From Anthoceros angustus (Eukaryota > Streptophyta > Anthocerotopsida > Anthocerotales > Anthocerotaceae), in contig MU008205.1 of assembly GCA_010909165.1 (NCBI GenBank), forward strand, positions 1 through 64,000: DNA of 64,000 nt, given 5' to 3'. The position numbers and the translations under genes were made by a program. The notes under the pieces were generated by a model, which ran no database searches, was not told where the DNA came from, and worked only from the letters and a program-made list of their open reading frames with translations. Shown in pieces: positions 10,741 through 22,753 of this stretch (its first letter is position 1; each line of letters opens with the position of its first letter).

Positions 10741-12880
10741 GATGTGGTTCCTTCACAGTCAAATGGTAAACGATGGCTTTCGGAGTATCTACATACATTT
10801 CTTCTCAACAAGCCTGTGTCAGTTGACCTTGGGTCAAGTTAACTGCTGGCCTGACATGCTCCTGTCTTGGCCTTGGCTGCAATCGCCTTCGGCCTTTGTC
10901 CTCGTTCAGTTTTCTGTCATCTTCGTGTTGTGGGTTTCTCCAATTGTTGTTGTCCGCGATGCCCTCGACGTCGGAATGAAGTTGGTTCTATTGCATCTTC
11001 ACCGTGCTGTGTTGTATGACCAGGAAGTTTCCCAGTCACGGTTTATGGGTCCTTTCTTCCTCGAAATGTCTTCAACAGACTTCATGCCGTGTTTGCATAT
11101 GCCCGGTGCCTCTATGTGGCTCTGTGCATCGTGCTATTCTGGCCTGCGTTTGATGTGGTGCTGGTAGACCAAGTGTCAGCGGTTATACCTCTGCTGAAGC
11201 TGAAACGAAATGCCAAGGTGGGTAGATGGGTTTTAAGCAAAGTGAGTGGATGGTTTGCTGGTTGCGTTGGTCGGTAGATTTTCATACCTGAGACATGTTC
11301 TGGGGTGGTTGTTTTGCAGGTGCTGTTTTACTGTCATTTTCCAGACTTGCTGCTCGCTCAACATTCCACGAGATTGAGAAGATGTATCGTTGGCCCATTG
11401 GGTTGAAGAGACAACTGGTATGGACCACGATATTGCACCGAGACTTATGCCCTGGGACAAGCAGAAACTTCTTCTTTCCTCAAGCCTGTGAAAGTGGTTG
11501 CTTTGCTCATTCCTTCTTAGTACCTGCAGGGTATGCAGTTCCTGAGATGGAGAGAGCCGGATGCAGGAATGGCAGATCTAGTGCTGGTGAACAGTGAGTT
11601 CACGGCAAGCACCTTTGGGATGACTTTCAAGACACTCAACGGAAAAGGTCTGTCCCCAGCAGTCCTGTACCCAGCTGTGGATGTTGACCAGTTCTCGGTG
11701 CCGCCACAGGCTGATTCAGCTTCTGCATCTCAAGAATCACTGGAGAAGCTTGGGCTCCCTGCTGGCAGGTAGGAGTAAGCTATAACTTTCGCTTGTGAGT
11801 TCCATGCGTAACTTGCTTTTCTCTATGATGCCCTCATCATCCATGGGGTCTCCTGTTGCGCAGCCGTGTATTCCTATCCATCAACCGGTTCGAGAGGAAG
11901 AAGAATCTCAGATTGGCAATTTCTGCTTTCTCACGAGTCCTGGAACAGCTGAGTCAGTGTCAAGACAGTGGTGAAGTTGAAGACATCTGGCTTGTGGTTG
12001 CTGGTATGGATCACACAACGATTACTAGGTCAAGTTCAGCAGTCGTCCATGGCTACATCAATCTCTGGGCATTTTGTGCCTCCTAACATTCCTCTCGATT
12101 CAGGTGGTTACGACCCCGACTGTCTGAGAATCGTGAGTATTTCAACGAGCTGAACTCCCTTGCTCAGCAGGAGGGCGTCGCAAAGCAAGTACTCGTTTTG
12201 CCATCTTGCTCAACCTCGAAAGAAACATGCTGTTGCATGCCTGCATTTGTGTCATCTACACACCCATGGTAAGGAACAACCGCAAATTTGCCTCCTCCTG
12301 ATTTTCTTTCCAGTGGACACCACCATAATGCCATGGCGTGCATGTTATTCAGGAAGAGCATTTTGGGATTGTTCCCTTGGAAGCTATGGCTGCAGGAAAG
12401 CCCGTTGTGGCTTGCAACAGTGGAGGCCCTAAAGAAAGTATCAAACACTGTGTAACAGGCCTGCTATGTGAACCCACGCCGCAGAGTTTTTGCCAGGCCA
12501 TGTCTTCTCTACTTAGTGACCCTGAGAAGGCAAGAAGCATGGGCATCGCCGCAAGGCAGCATGTGCAAGAAACATTTTCTAGAAAGGTGTTTGGAATTCG
12601 GCTAGACAAGTTTATCAGGACCTTAGTAATGCACTAGGATGTGGTTCCTTCACAGTCAAATGGTAAACGATGGCTTTCGGAGTATCTACATACATTTCTT
12701 CTCAACAAGCCTGTGTCAGTTGACCTTGGGTCAAGTTAACTGCTGGCCTGACATGCTCCTGTCTTGGCCTTGGCTGCAATCGCCTTCGGCCTTTGTCCTC
12801 GTTCAGTTTTCTGTCATCTTCGTGTTGTGGGTTTCTCCAATTGTTGTTGTCCGCGATGCCCTCGACGTCGGAATGAAGTT
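9077..12880. repeat. Direct tandem duplication, two units of about 1.9 kb
   Basis: Unit 1 runs from about 9080 to 10980 and unit 2 from 10981 to 12878. The offset between matching bases is 1901 bp at the left and 1897 bp at the right. The left edge, the junction and the right edge all carry TGAAGTTGGT, so the duplication was bounded by 10 bp of identical sequence. Confidence 0.9.
10978..12637 (+). pseudogene. Truncated tandem copy of ALG2 (exons 3-8)
   Basis: The second copy begins inside intron 2 and so lacks the start codon and exons 1 and 2. It is nearly identical to the upstream gene through exons 3-8 and the downstream sequence. It also carries its own lesions: in exon 4 (about 11375-11415) losses of 1, 4 and 3 bp that put a stop after the MYRWP region, a lost C in GGYDPRL near 12115, and a lost G in STSERN near 12218. 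In exon 5 it keeps the correct frame where the upstream gene is shifted, and in exon 8 it keeps one codon (Leu) the upstream copy lacks. Any product would lack the N-terminal Rossmann strand. Confidence 0.85.
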
Positions 12881-13064
12881 GGTCCCCACTTTTGTTTGCT
12901 ACCTGTGATTGAACTTTTGCAATTGATCAGTGGAAAACAGAGCAGCTCTGAAACAGCGGATGATGGTTTTCTACAAATTGGTTTCTTAGCCAAAGATCAA
13001 GCCATGGAGTACAATTCCAACTCGTACACAACAAGGTAGCAGTACGCACGGCGTAAACGTAACA

Positions 13065-16000
13065 ATGCCAGGACGCCATCAAGCGGACGCACCGCAATCC
13101 CGACCTAGAAGCAAGTTCTCAAGCAGTGCTGAAATTGTCAGGGGTCCTTCGCTTCCTCCTGAAGTCCACGATGATATCCATGCTGCTATGTTTGTGCTAC
13201 ATTCTGCTTAACACCAACAAAGAGCTGAAGTGCACAAATTTTGCCCATGCACCGGAGCTCAAGAGCTTCATTTTGCCTTAACCTGCAAGATTACAGATAA
13301 AAGGCGAGCTTTTCTTTCACGTGCACTTTCTTGATTGGGAGCCAACCTTCCAGCCGCCCCCAACATGCAGCCTGTTTTTCAAATGGTGGGGACTCCCCCC
13401 AGAGCAAATTGCAACTCTAGCCATTCCCACTGTTGGTTACAGACCCCTCAATGTTACTGCAATGTTTCCTCTCAAATCCGGACAAAAGCACCTTGTCAGG
13501 TAATAGACTTCTTCTTCAGGGACCTATTTACCATTTGGCACTGTATGGTGTTGCCTGACACTTGGCCTCAACTTGGAGAACCCAAGAAGGCAAGTTTCCC
13601 CTCCTCCTTATTGCTGGATTGCCTTCTTGACAGGTACTTTCAGGATATGGGGTCGCTGGACCTCGTGGTGGCAAGAGATAGGAAAGCATGGGGTGGTCAT
13701 GATTCAGCTGGAAGCACGGTTGGCACTTCAAGCCTCTCAGTGCAAGGCCTGGACGAAAGGCACCCCATTAATGCAAGCTGTCCCGTTTATGATGAGGCTC
13801 AGAGGTTCATTGGCACGCTCTCCGTGCAAGTGCAGGTGAGACTTTGTATAACTCCTCCGCGGGGGAGGGGGGGGTGAGGAGGAGGGGGTGAGCCTCGTTG
13901 TTTTCCAGCTTCTGCTTTTGCGTACACGAGAATTACCTTTTCTGCCCTCACCTAGTGCTATTGAGTGGCAGGTTCACAACAAAAAGAAGAACCGGAAACC
14001 ATCAACGGGAAAAGGTTGCGGTGAGTTGGCCCGAGATACGCATCTTGCCAAACACATTCCAGGAGCTTAATGTTGTTTGTCACATCTTCGGCTTTCCTTG
14101 TTTACCAGGACCCCCAAGCAACAGTCCCAAAGCGACGAAAACTCAGTGGGCTTCTTTTTCACACCTGGATGTTGATGACTTATTGAATTACAGCGAGAAA
14201 CAGGTTCTGTCAGATGTTTCCCATGACAAGTCAGATGCAGTATCAGCAGAACTGAAGCGACCCGGAAACCCAACATCCGAACCTATTCAGGCATTTGCTG
14301 AGAGTGACACGGATCCTACAATCGAGCACTTGCACGGTACAGAAGCACAAGATAACTCCAACAGCAGATATGACCAACAAATGATGTCATACCCAAGGTC
14401 CCTGTCCTTTTTAGAAGATGAGCACGCGGGCAACAATGCACTAGGTAAATCATGGTATGATGTGGGAGCCCACAGTACATGCTCAACAGATGATCAGTCA
14501 CCAAGAGAAGCAGGGTCTGATTCCTTCTCGGATGTGACTGTTGTAGAGAAGACCCATCTGTTGGGCATTGATGATGAAACTGCGGAAATGGTGTCAAGGA
14601 TTGGGCGCCAGATCAGGAAGCAAATGAAGTTTGACTCTCCTGAGAATCTTGCTCCTCTGAGAAACAGTTCTGGGTTATGGTCAGATAATATCGAGAAAGT
14701 AACGTCCTTGGATTCTTCTGAAGGGGTTGTGAAGGCGTTCCTGGCAGGGGGAGCATGTCTGAACTTGCTAGACCATGACGATAATACATCACACCTTGAC
14801 AAGAAACCTAAGCAAGCAGACACAGTGACTGGTTTGTGTTCTAAAGAGATGGATCGGGTGCTCAGCAGATGGTTTGGGAAGACTGTCGCTCCCTCGGATA
14901 GGTCAGGCGAAAATTCCAGCAAGGACCTGCTAAACGATAAACTTGATAGGCTCATAAGTGACATGAAGCAGGCAGAAACCTGGGAATCAACGTTGAACAG
15001 CCCAAGAAGGCAAGAACATGGGGAAGGCGATGTGTCACCAGAAAGTGAAGACCAGGTTGATGCATTCCAGGCAAACCTGTCGGCTGAGCTCACCTCTTAC
15101 TTTCATTCCCAAAAGCCTGACAGTGGGAAGGAGACAAGAGCAACTAGAGAACGCCATGTCCAGAAACGAAGACGAGATGAAAGTCCCTTGAAAGGGTGTC
15201 AGAAAAGTCTTGGCATCCAGGTCAATTTCAGTACGATGCAACAGGATCGGGTGCATGGAGCGAAGAACATTGCCTGTGGTGCAGCAACAGATGACCATGC
15301 AAATGGCGCTCACGCAGAGCACTTGCTTGAAGCTTCCGTTGAAGATCCAAGAAAGGCATCAAATTTTGAGAGACGAGGAGCTCTCCTGAACGGCCTGCAA
15401 ACTTATGCCGGGAGGCCGAGCACAACTGTTGAAAGAGCAACTCAGGACAAGGCTACCAGTGTTGATAATTTGGGAGGTACGGACAGCAAGGGTTATCGAG
15501 CTCAATCTGGTTTCCATTTTGAGAATGAGGAAAGGGTCACACAGGAACCCATGGAGGCACCAACATCGGAGGTGAACTCCGTGAACAAATTTGTTCGTCG
15601 GGCTGCAGCTCTGCGTGATGCCATGGCACGGACATGCTCTGTACCTCTGAGCTCAGATGTGACACAGAAAAAGCCTTCGGCAGTGAAGGCTCCCACTGTG
15701 CCAGTCACCTTGCAATGCAGGCGAGTTGATCAGGCCAAGGATATAGGGCTCTGTTTCCCAGGGTCTGGTAAAAAACTGTCTGTGGGCGATGATGCCGGGG
15801 AGTCAGGAAATCACGGTTGTAAAGAGAATGGACTGCTGGCAACAGTGCTAAAGAAGCTTGACAGTGAAAGGCGGGTTTATGAAGACACAGAAAGAGACTC
15901 ACACTTTATGAATCACATAGTAAAGTGCCTGGATCCCAAGTTGTTGTCTGACGGGCAGGAAGATCCGCAGGAAGTTGCAGAAGAAGCTCTGCTGAAGGAG

Positions 16001-19000
16001 CTTTTCTTCCCAGGGGGAGAGAGTGACTCGGATTATCATCCAGAGAAGCACATGGGTCACAGGGGCACTGAAGCTTTAGCTGTAGAGTCTCCAAGACAGA
16101 TGATTTCTTCTGCAAAAGAAGGTCCATTGTGCTTAGCTGTTTCAATAGAAAACCTGGTCCTTCTGGATTCACATGCTAGAGACCTTACTTCTTGTACATG
16201 CTTGCTGACTCTTTGTTTTCCTGCTGTTAAGCTCCTAGTTGCGGATATCAAAACATCACCGGAGCAAATAGTCTCCGTTTCCCCTGTTGAGAAGCAGAAG
16301 CGTGAACTTCGTTTTGAACATCAATCTCAATTCTATTGGCAGCTTCCTTCGGGAGAGTCAGGGCTGCATGCCTGGAGATCACAATCTGTGAGAGTGAATA
16401 TCTCCTTGAAGTGGCCTTCTAGTGATGTGTGTCGCTGTGAGGGGAGCATACCTTTAGAGACTGTCATTCAGTCCATGCCTCTATCTTACTGCACAGGTTT
16501 GCGACTTATCAAGGTGAAGGAGTTCACTAGATCTCCATGGAAGGACAATGCCACACGTCCGAGGACAACTCACAAGACTGTGGCCCGTGCAGCTGCAAAT
16601 TGCTTGAGAGTTGCGAAGGATGAAATCCAGTTACTTGACAGTAAAGACAGTCATAGGAAGAAGAAGACTGCTAACAAAATGAAGTCGGGAGTTGAAGCTA
16701 AGCCTTCACCATCAACGGACAGAACACCACATGTCTACGCATCCCTCAACATTGGACTTAGGCTATTCCAAAGTGCGAATCCAGCTTGGGCACTACCAAC
16801 TCCAGCATTGGAGGTTAGGCTGGATAGAACTATTGACTGGATTTCGTTAAGCTTCCAAATGTTCCTGTGTAAATTCACAGTAGAATCTTATCTGAAATTG
16901 CAGGACCCTCACCAACATCAGAGGCAAGATACTGATTCTTCTGTTCCAGAACAAGAGCAGGTCTGAAGTCTTTGCCCCTCTGTTCTCCTTCTCTCTTTGT
17001 CACAATCAATGAAAACTTGCAGAGTCAGGACTACGGATTCTTTTCAGCTACATCTTCTAAGCTACCAGTGTCTGTTTGCAGGGCACCTCCTGGTTTTATG
17101 TCAGTGTGGATTTTTTTAAGAACTCTGAATCAGAGTGTGGGAGCCAAAACTTGGACTTGGTAATTAAACTGAGCTCCGAAACAGTCTCCAGGACACCATT
17201 CTCGCCTCCAGTTGACGTACAGGGACCCTTGACAAGAGCATCTGTGACAAAACGTCATGCTGATGCAGTAATACCTTCATCTGGGGGCAGTAAGGTGACG
17301 ATGATGTTTCTGGAGATTTGGAGGGCAAACTGTGGGCTAACAACAGATGGACTCGACCATCTTGTAGGCCTGATCAAGGTACCTTTGGCAAACAGGAAGA
17401 ATTCTGAGACCGTTGCTGCCGAGGTATACCCGGTCTATAACCCATTCAAGGACTGTGTGTGTGGAGATATGAACGTTATGGTGATGAGAGGACTGGAGCC
17501 GGACATGTTAAAACTGCAAAAGGCACATAATGCTGCTTCAGCAGCACCAACAGACACTAGAGACCTGGTCAGAAGGGAACGAGTCCCTTACATGGAGGTG
17601 CCAGGCATCCGAACGACCACAGAACAGAGAGCAAACTCTCCAAATGTAAGGCTGCAAGCATTTAGTGCAGGAAACGCCAAGACATTTTTCCTTGGAACTG
17701 ACGTCTGGGACATTTCCTGACAAAAATGCTGTCTTGTCAGCACTTTCACAAGCATCTAGATGAAAACTAGATTTAACTTGAGGCTGAAGGAGAGTGAAGC
17801 CTGCTAATGTACTTTATGATTTCTCAGCACAGTGCAATGACCAGGCACGTGTTTGAGGTGAAAGTTCAGGAAGCGTCGGGCCTTCCCGATGCAAAATCTC
17901 TCTGTTTCCACGGATGTTCATCAACTGGTAAGCTCCTAGTGGTATGAGTTTTATTGCATTTGGGAGATAAATTGTGAGGAGAAGGTAATGTTGCTGTCAT
18001 TTGCAGGAATGTCATTTTATCCTGCTTCAGGGGGTGCCTTCATCAAATACATGTTTCCAGGCGAGGAGGAGCCGCTCTTCACACAAGTCTGTGTCCTGCA
18101 GTGGCGTAGGCTCCTCACTGTGGAACGATTTGTACATGTGCACATTTGATCTGTTCTTTTATTGTGCTTTGCTGCTGGGTTCAAATCGCAGGAGGTCAAG
18201 TGGAATAGTCAGATGTGTTTTCAAGCCTCTGTGCGGCATGGTATTAGCTTGCCCACTGGAGGGAGCTTGAGAAAGCACCTTGAGAATGGCGGCTGTAGCA
18301 ACCTGAGGTTTGAAATTTGGGGATATTTTTCTGGAATCTGGAGCTATGAACCTGAAGTGCTACAAGCCCTGGAAAACTTGGATATCAATCGTCGGAGGAG
18401 AATGGACGTACTGAAGAAGGCCAGAGTGAGGGAGCATGCGAACTTTGGAACAGACCAAGAGCACCAGATCGGAACCGCTATTTTACCTCAGCAGAGAATG
18501 TTTGACCTACTGAAAGAATGGACAAGGGCTGGATCAGCAGTAGAGGTAGGCTGTTTCATCTTTGAACCTTGCAACTGAGTGATGTCGAAGTGCTGATTGC
18601 ACAAGTATGCGAAGTTACATCTGAAATTCCAGGTCTGACAACTAACAGGTACGGAGGACTTTCCACATACCTGTTATTCTGGAAGACGAGTTGCAGCTAT
18701 TGGATTCGGAGGTTCCCACGTTGATTGTCCAAATTGCTTATGGAAGGTGTGAAGACGAACAGCGAGAGAATCTCCTTGCTGACACCATCTTCGATGATAG
18801 CAGTCTACGAAGCGTTATGCACCGCGGGCCTATTGAAGCCTCCCTTGAGATCAGTATCATCAGGGCCAAAGGTCTCCAGGTACCCATCCACCCCATTCAG
18901 GCTCGTTGTCATCAAACTGCTAATGTAGCGCAGTTACTTTCAGCACACTCTCTTTTGTCCCAAGCTAAAGAACGATGCACTTCACTTGGAAATTTGGATG

Positions 19001-19660
19001 TTGCAGAATGCACTGGAAGCAGCTACCCTACACAGATCCTCCGTGTCGGATGCGTTTGTTGATGGGGTGACATCTTGTGTGCGATTCTCTCTCTTTCCCT
19101 GCAATCACAAGCTTGAGCAAAGCTATCCGCCCAGTAGCACCCCTTTCAAGGTTGTGAGTAGCAGTTGTCCAAGTTCATCGCATTCATCCCGTGCTGCATA
19201 TTCCACCACTCAATGGTTTTAGATTTTGTCAGATGCTAACACGCATATCATGCAGGCACAAGTCCTTGATCCGTACTACGGATGGACAAAACGGATGCCT
19301 CTCTTCTTAGATGCTCTTGTTATCAAGTCTCTCAAGACAGGCAACATGACTTTCGAAGTGTGGCACTCCACTATGAGGGCCAAACCTGCTGACAAAGAGG
19401 TGTGGCTAGGCACTGCTTCAACACCATGCCTGCCGCTCCTTCGCAATGCAGAAGGTGAGGGATTGCCTCATCATCCTGTTGGTGTTCGCTGCCCATGGCT
19501 GATCAGAAACATGAGCATGTCTAAACAATGTGCACACCCTGGTGCAGGAGTCAGCGGATGGTTCAACCTGCTCTCCAGACAAGGTGAAATTGTTGGAGCA
19601 TTAGAAGTGGATGTTCGCTTCACAGGCTGGCGGCCATGCCAAGAACCACAAAATTTCTAG
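13065..19660 (+). CDS. C2CD3: C2CD3-like centriole/basal-body distal protein with several C2 domains
   Basis: C2CD3 is needed for distal-appendage formation and centriole elongation before flagella are built. Supported exons: 13065-13163, 13297-13499, 13634-13835, 13972-14020, 14109-16960 (one exon of about 950 codons, mostly low-complexity linker), 17082 to about 17645, and then about seven short exons to the stop at 19660, in total roughly 1,750 residues. The N-terminal C2 domain shows CSLFFKWWG, FPLKSGQKHLVRYF and GTLSVQVQ, the signature of the family. A second C2 follows at 16130-16760 (LCLAVSIENLVLLD, SVRVNISLKWP). A third has MFLEIWRANCG and GLIKVPLANR. A fourth has HVFEVKVQEASGLPDA and LRFEIWGYFS. 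The last has LEISIIRAKGLQ, FEVWHSTMR and GVSGWFNLLSRQGEI with EVDVRFTG. Exon ends after 17 kb are approximate. No break was seen. Expression would be expected in the spermatogenous lineage (inference from the family). Confidence 0.8.
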
Positions 19661-19867
19661 TGAAGTTCGTGAAGTTGAGTTCAAAAGTATGTACATAGTG
19701 CAGCGAGAAAGGCATGGACGCGTGTCCACAGCTGGACGTTTCATTCGTGTACCTCACCCTTACTCCGCGCGGGATGTCATAGTCCTGGGTCGTCTTTCGC
19801 CCACGCACTCGGCACTTGTTGCTGTCTGTCTTGGCTGTCCTCTCTGGTTAGACAAGGCTAAGGTGCC

Positions 19868-21256
19868 ATGGAGAAAGCAGAGCAAGAACAGCTCAGAGAC
19901 ACAGGCGTGAAAGCCTTCCTGGAGCAGGCTAAAGATGGCCTGTCAAGAATTGCAGAAATCTACATCAGGCCAGAACACGAGCGACCCAATCTGGTGGAAG
20001 CCAAAAGGCTGGCCGAGACTCTCGAGGTCCCTGTTATCGACTTGGGGAAGCTCAGCCTACCCAGACAGGACGAAGGACGAAGGCAAGCGCTGCTAGAGAT
20101 GGATCGAGCCTGCCGAGAGTGGGGATTCTTCCAGGTTCACAGCAGTCGTTACTGCCCGATGGGAAGTTTCGTTCTTGGACCAATTGTCTAAAGTCTGGTG
20201 TGGTCCAGGTGATCAACCATGGCGTCCCAGAGCAGCTGATTACGGACTTCAAGGCTCTCGGGGCAGCCATCTTCTCCATGCCTTCGGAGAGGATCCGGGG
20301 GACTCTTAGAGCGGACCCGGCTCTCCATCCCAGCGTAGGAAGATTTGAGACTGGCTTCTCAGCTCGTACTGTCAAGGTGCTGGAGTGGCGGGATGTTCTC
20401 TGGCACTATTTTCCTGACAACTGGGAGTCTGACCCTCGACCTTGGCCTGCCACTGCCGAGCCTGCAGGATACAAGTGCTAACAGCTCTCCTCTTCTTAGC
20501 AACCTGTTCCATCCCCTTGAAATTTGTGTATGCATCTGACATGGATGATGGATTCCTGAAATGTTGTGTTTGCTGCAGGGAGACTTTATTTTCTTACAAG
20601 AAGCAGGTGGGGAAGCTGACTGAGACGATCCTGGACGCCATGGCAGAGAACCTGGGGCTGGAAGATGGCTACCTCAACGATGTTTTCGGCTGGGACTACG
20701 CCCCCTATGTTCTGAACATGAACTACTACCCTGCCTGTCCCGAGCCAGAGCTCACCCTGGGCATCAGTAGCCACACAGATACCACAGCCATCACGGTGCT
20801 TTTGCAAGACGAGGTGGGAGGATTGCAGGTTAAGAGAAACGGTAGCTGGATTACTGTGGAGCCAATTCCTAACGCCTTTGTCGTCAACATCGGGGATTCC
20901 GTGCAGGTCATTCACCTATATAGGTTCCCCATCCTGTGCAGCATAGTCACTTGTCCACACGAGATTGAACCTCATAATGTCATCGTTTCTGGATGCAGGC
21001 GGTGACGAACGGGACATACCAAAGTGTGGAACATCGAACCTTCACGAAGCGTGAGAGCAATCGCATGTCATTCCCAGCATTCCACAGGCCCAAGCCAGAT
21101 TGCTTGATCAGTCCTGCACCAGCACTTGTCACCCCAGAGCGGCCTGCCTTGTACAGAAACTACCTGTTTCAGGAATACCTCACTGCATTCCTCTCCCAAG
21201 GACTGCAGGGAGGAAAGGCCATACTTTCCAACTTCCTCCTCTACCCGCCAAACTGA
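19868..21256 (+). CDS. 2-oxoglutarate/Fe(II)-dependent dioxygenase, copy 1 (372 aa)
   Basis: Four exons fit in frame: 19868-20134, 20209-20474, 20579-20906 and 20999-21256, giving 372 residues, a usual length for the plant DOXC class (flavonol synthase, gibberellin and hormone oxidases). The N-terminal DIOX_N part has VPVIDLGKLS and MDRACREWGFFQVINHGVPE. The double-stranded beta-helix core has NYYPACPEPELTLGISSHTD. Iron ligands are H243, D245 and H299 (VEHR), and the 2-oxoglutarate contact is R309-M-S311. All are present, so it should be active, but the substrate cannot be told. The start lies only 207 bp after the stop of the C2CD3-like gene. The next gene downstream is its tandem duplicate. 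Confidence 0.9.
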
Positions 21257-21454
21257 CCAGATTGCTGGCCTTGATGATCCCAAAAGCCTGTGAGAGACGT
21301 CAGCCCAGCTGTCCACATCTTACGCTTTGTAAATATCTTGTACGGTACGAGGCGAATTGGCATCAAGATGACCCAAGGTCTCCTCTCACCCTTCCTCAGT
21401 TATTTGTCTGAGTTCTTTCTGTTGAACGCTTACTGTACAATCCATAACACGACC

Positions 21455-22753
21455 ATGGCAGTCCAGGACCAGCTGCGAGTAACCGGAGTGAAGTCGTTTC
21501 TGGAACAGGCCGGAGATGGGCAAATCCAAATCGCTGAAATCTACGTCAAGCCAATCAAGGACCGACCCGATGCGGTGGAAGCAATGAAGGTGCCGGAGAG
21601 CTGGAAAGTTCCTGTCATCGATTTGCAGAAATTGAGCCGTGGCAACCCCGGAAGGAAGGAGGCGATGCAGGAAATGGATCGGGCGTGCCGGGAGTGGGGG
21701 ATGTTCCAGGTAACTTGTTGCAGGTTGTGTTGGGAATTCGAAGGCGGGCACTTGGTCTGCCTGCTGGGTCTGATGCCACATTGTTGTCCCTTCACTGAAA
21801 TGCACTGTACTGTCAGGTGGTGAACCACGGAGTTCCCCAAGAGGTGGTCGCCCGTTACAAGGATTTGGGCAAGGCCATCTTCTCCATGCCGTCGCAGGAG
21901 CTGAGGGAGACTCTGAAAGGCGACCCGTCCTTGCACCCCAGCACGGGGCAATTCTCCGTCGCCTTCTCCTCTCACACCACCGAGACACTGGACTGGCGGG
22001 ATGTGGTCATCCACGTGTTCCCTGAAAACTGGCAGTCCGACACCCGGCCCTTCCCTGCCAAGCCACCAGGATACAAGTAAATCCGCGCTCCCGCTTCCTG
22101 CTTTCCTTTCTTCTTTGCGCAGGATCTACACGCCTAACTGCCTATTGCTGTTCAGAGAGACGCTGTTCCGATACCGGGAGGAGGTTGGGGACCTCATGCT
22201 CAGCATACTGGGAGCGGTGGCGGAAAATTTGGGGCTGCAAAATCCCGACATCAAAGCTTTGTTCGGCGCGGAGGACTACCCCTATGTGCTTAACATGAAC
22301 TACTACCCGGCATGCCCGCAGCCTGACCTGACTCTGGGTATCACGTGCCACACGGACAACACAATCCTGACAGTCCTGCTGCAAGACGATGTGAGCGGGC
22401 TCCAGGTGAAGCACGAGGGCAAGTGGGTGGCCGTGGACGCTCTTCCCGACGCCTTCGTCATCAACCTGGGGGACTCCATGCACGCACTCACTAACGCTGT
22501 CTACCAGAGCGCCGAGCATCGCAGCCTGGTGAACCGGGACACTCCCCGCATGTCGTTTGCCGCTTTCCTCCGCCCGAAGTCGGATCTGCTCATCACTCCT
22601 TTGCCGGGGATGGTAACGCCGGAGCGGCCAGCTCTCTACAGAGACTATTTGTTCGGAGAGTATCTGTCCATCTTCCTTTCCGCTGGGCTGCAGGAAGGAA
22701 GGGCCATTCTCTCTCGCTTCCTCCGCCATGGGGAAGCTGCAGCCCAGGGTTAG
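21455..22753 (+). CDS. 2-oxoglutarate/Fe(II)-dependent dioxygenase, copy 2 (370 aa)
   Basis: Three exons fit: 21455-21709, 21817-22076 and 22156-22753, giving 370 residues. It matches the preceding gene from end to end (start VQDQLRVTGVKSFLEQAGDG against EQEQLRDTGVKAFLEQAKDG). Iron ligands H237, D239 and H293 and the 2-oxoglutarate motif R303-M-S305 are present. The last exon equals exons 3 plus 4 of copy 1, so one intron has been lost here or gained there. Copy 2 is more GC-rich at third positions. The tail ends AAAQG without a targeting signal, so a cytosolic enzyme is likely. The substrate is unknown. Confidence 0.9.

Noticed and set aside
21386-22014. Long minus-strand frames of 157-200 codons opposite the dioxygenase
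   Set aside because: They are shadows of a GC-rich coding exon. The plus strand carries the complete catalytic protein.
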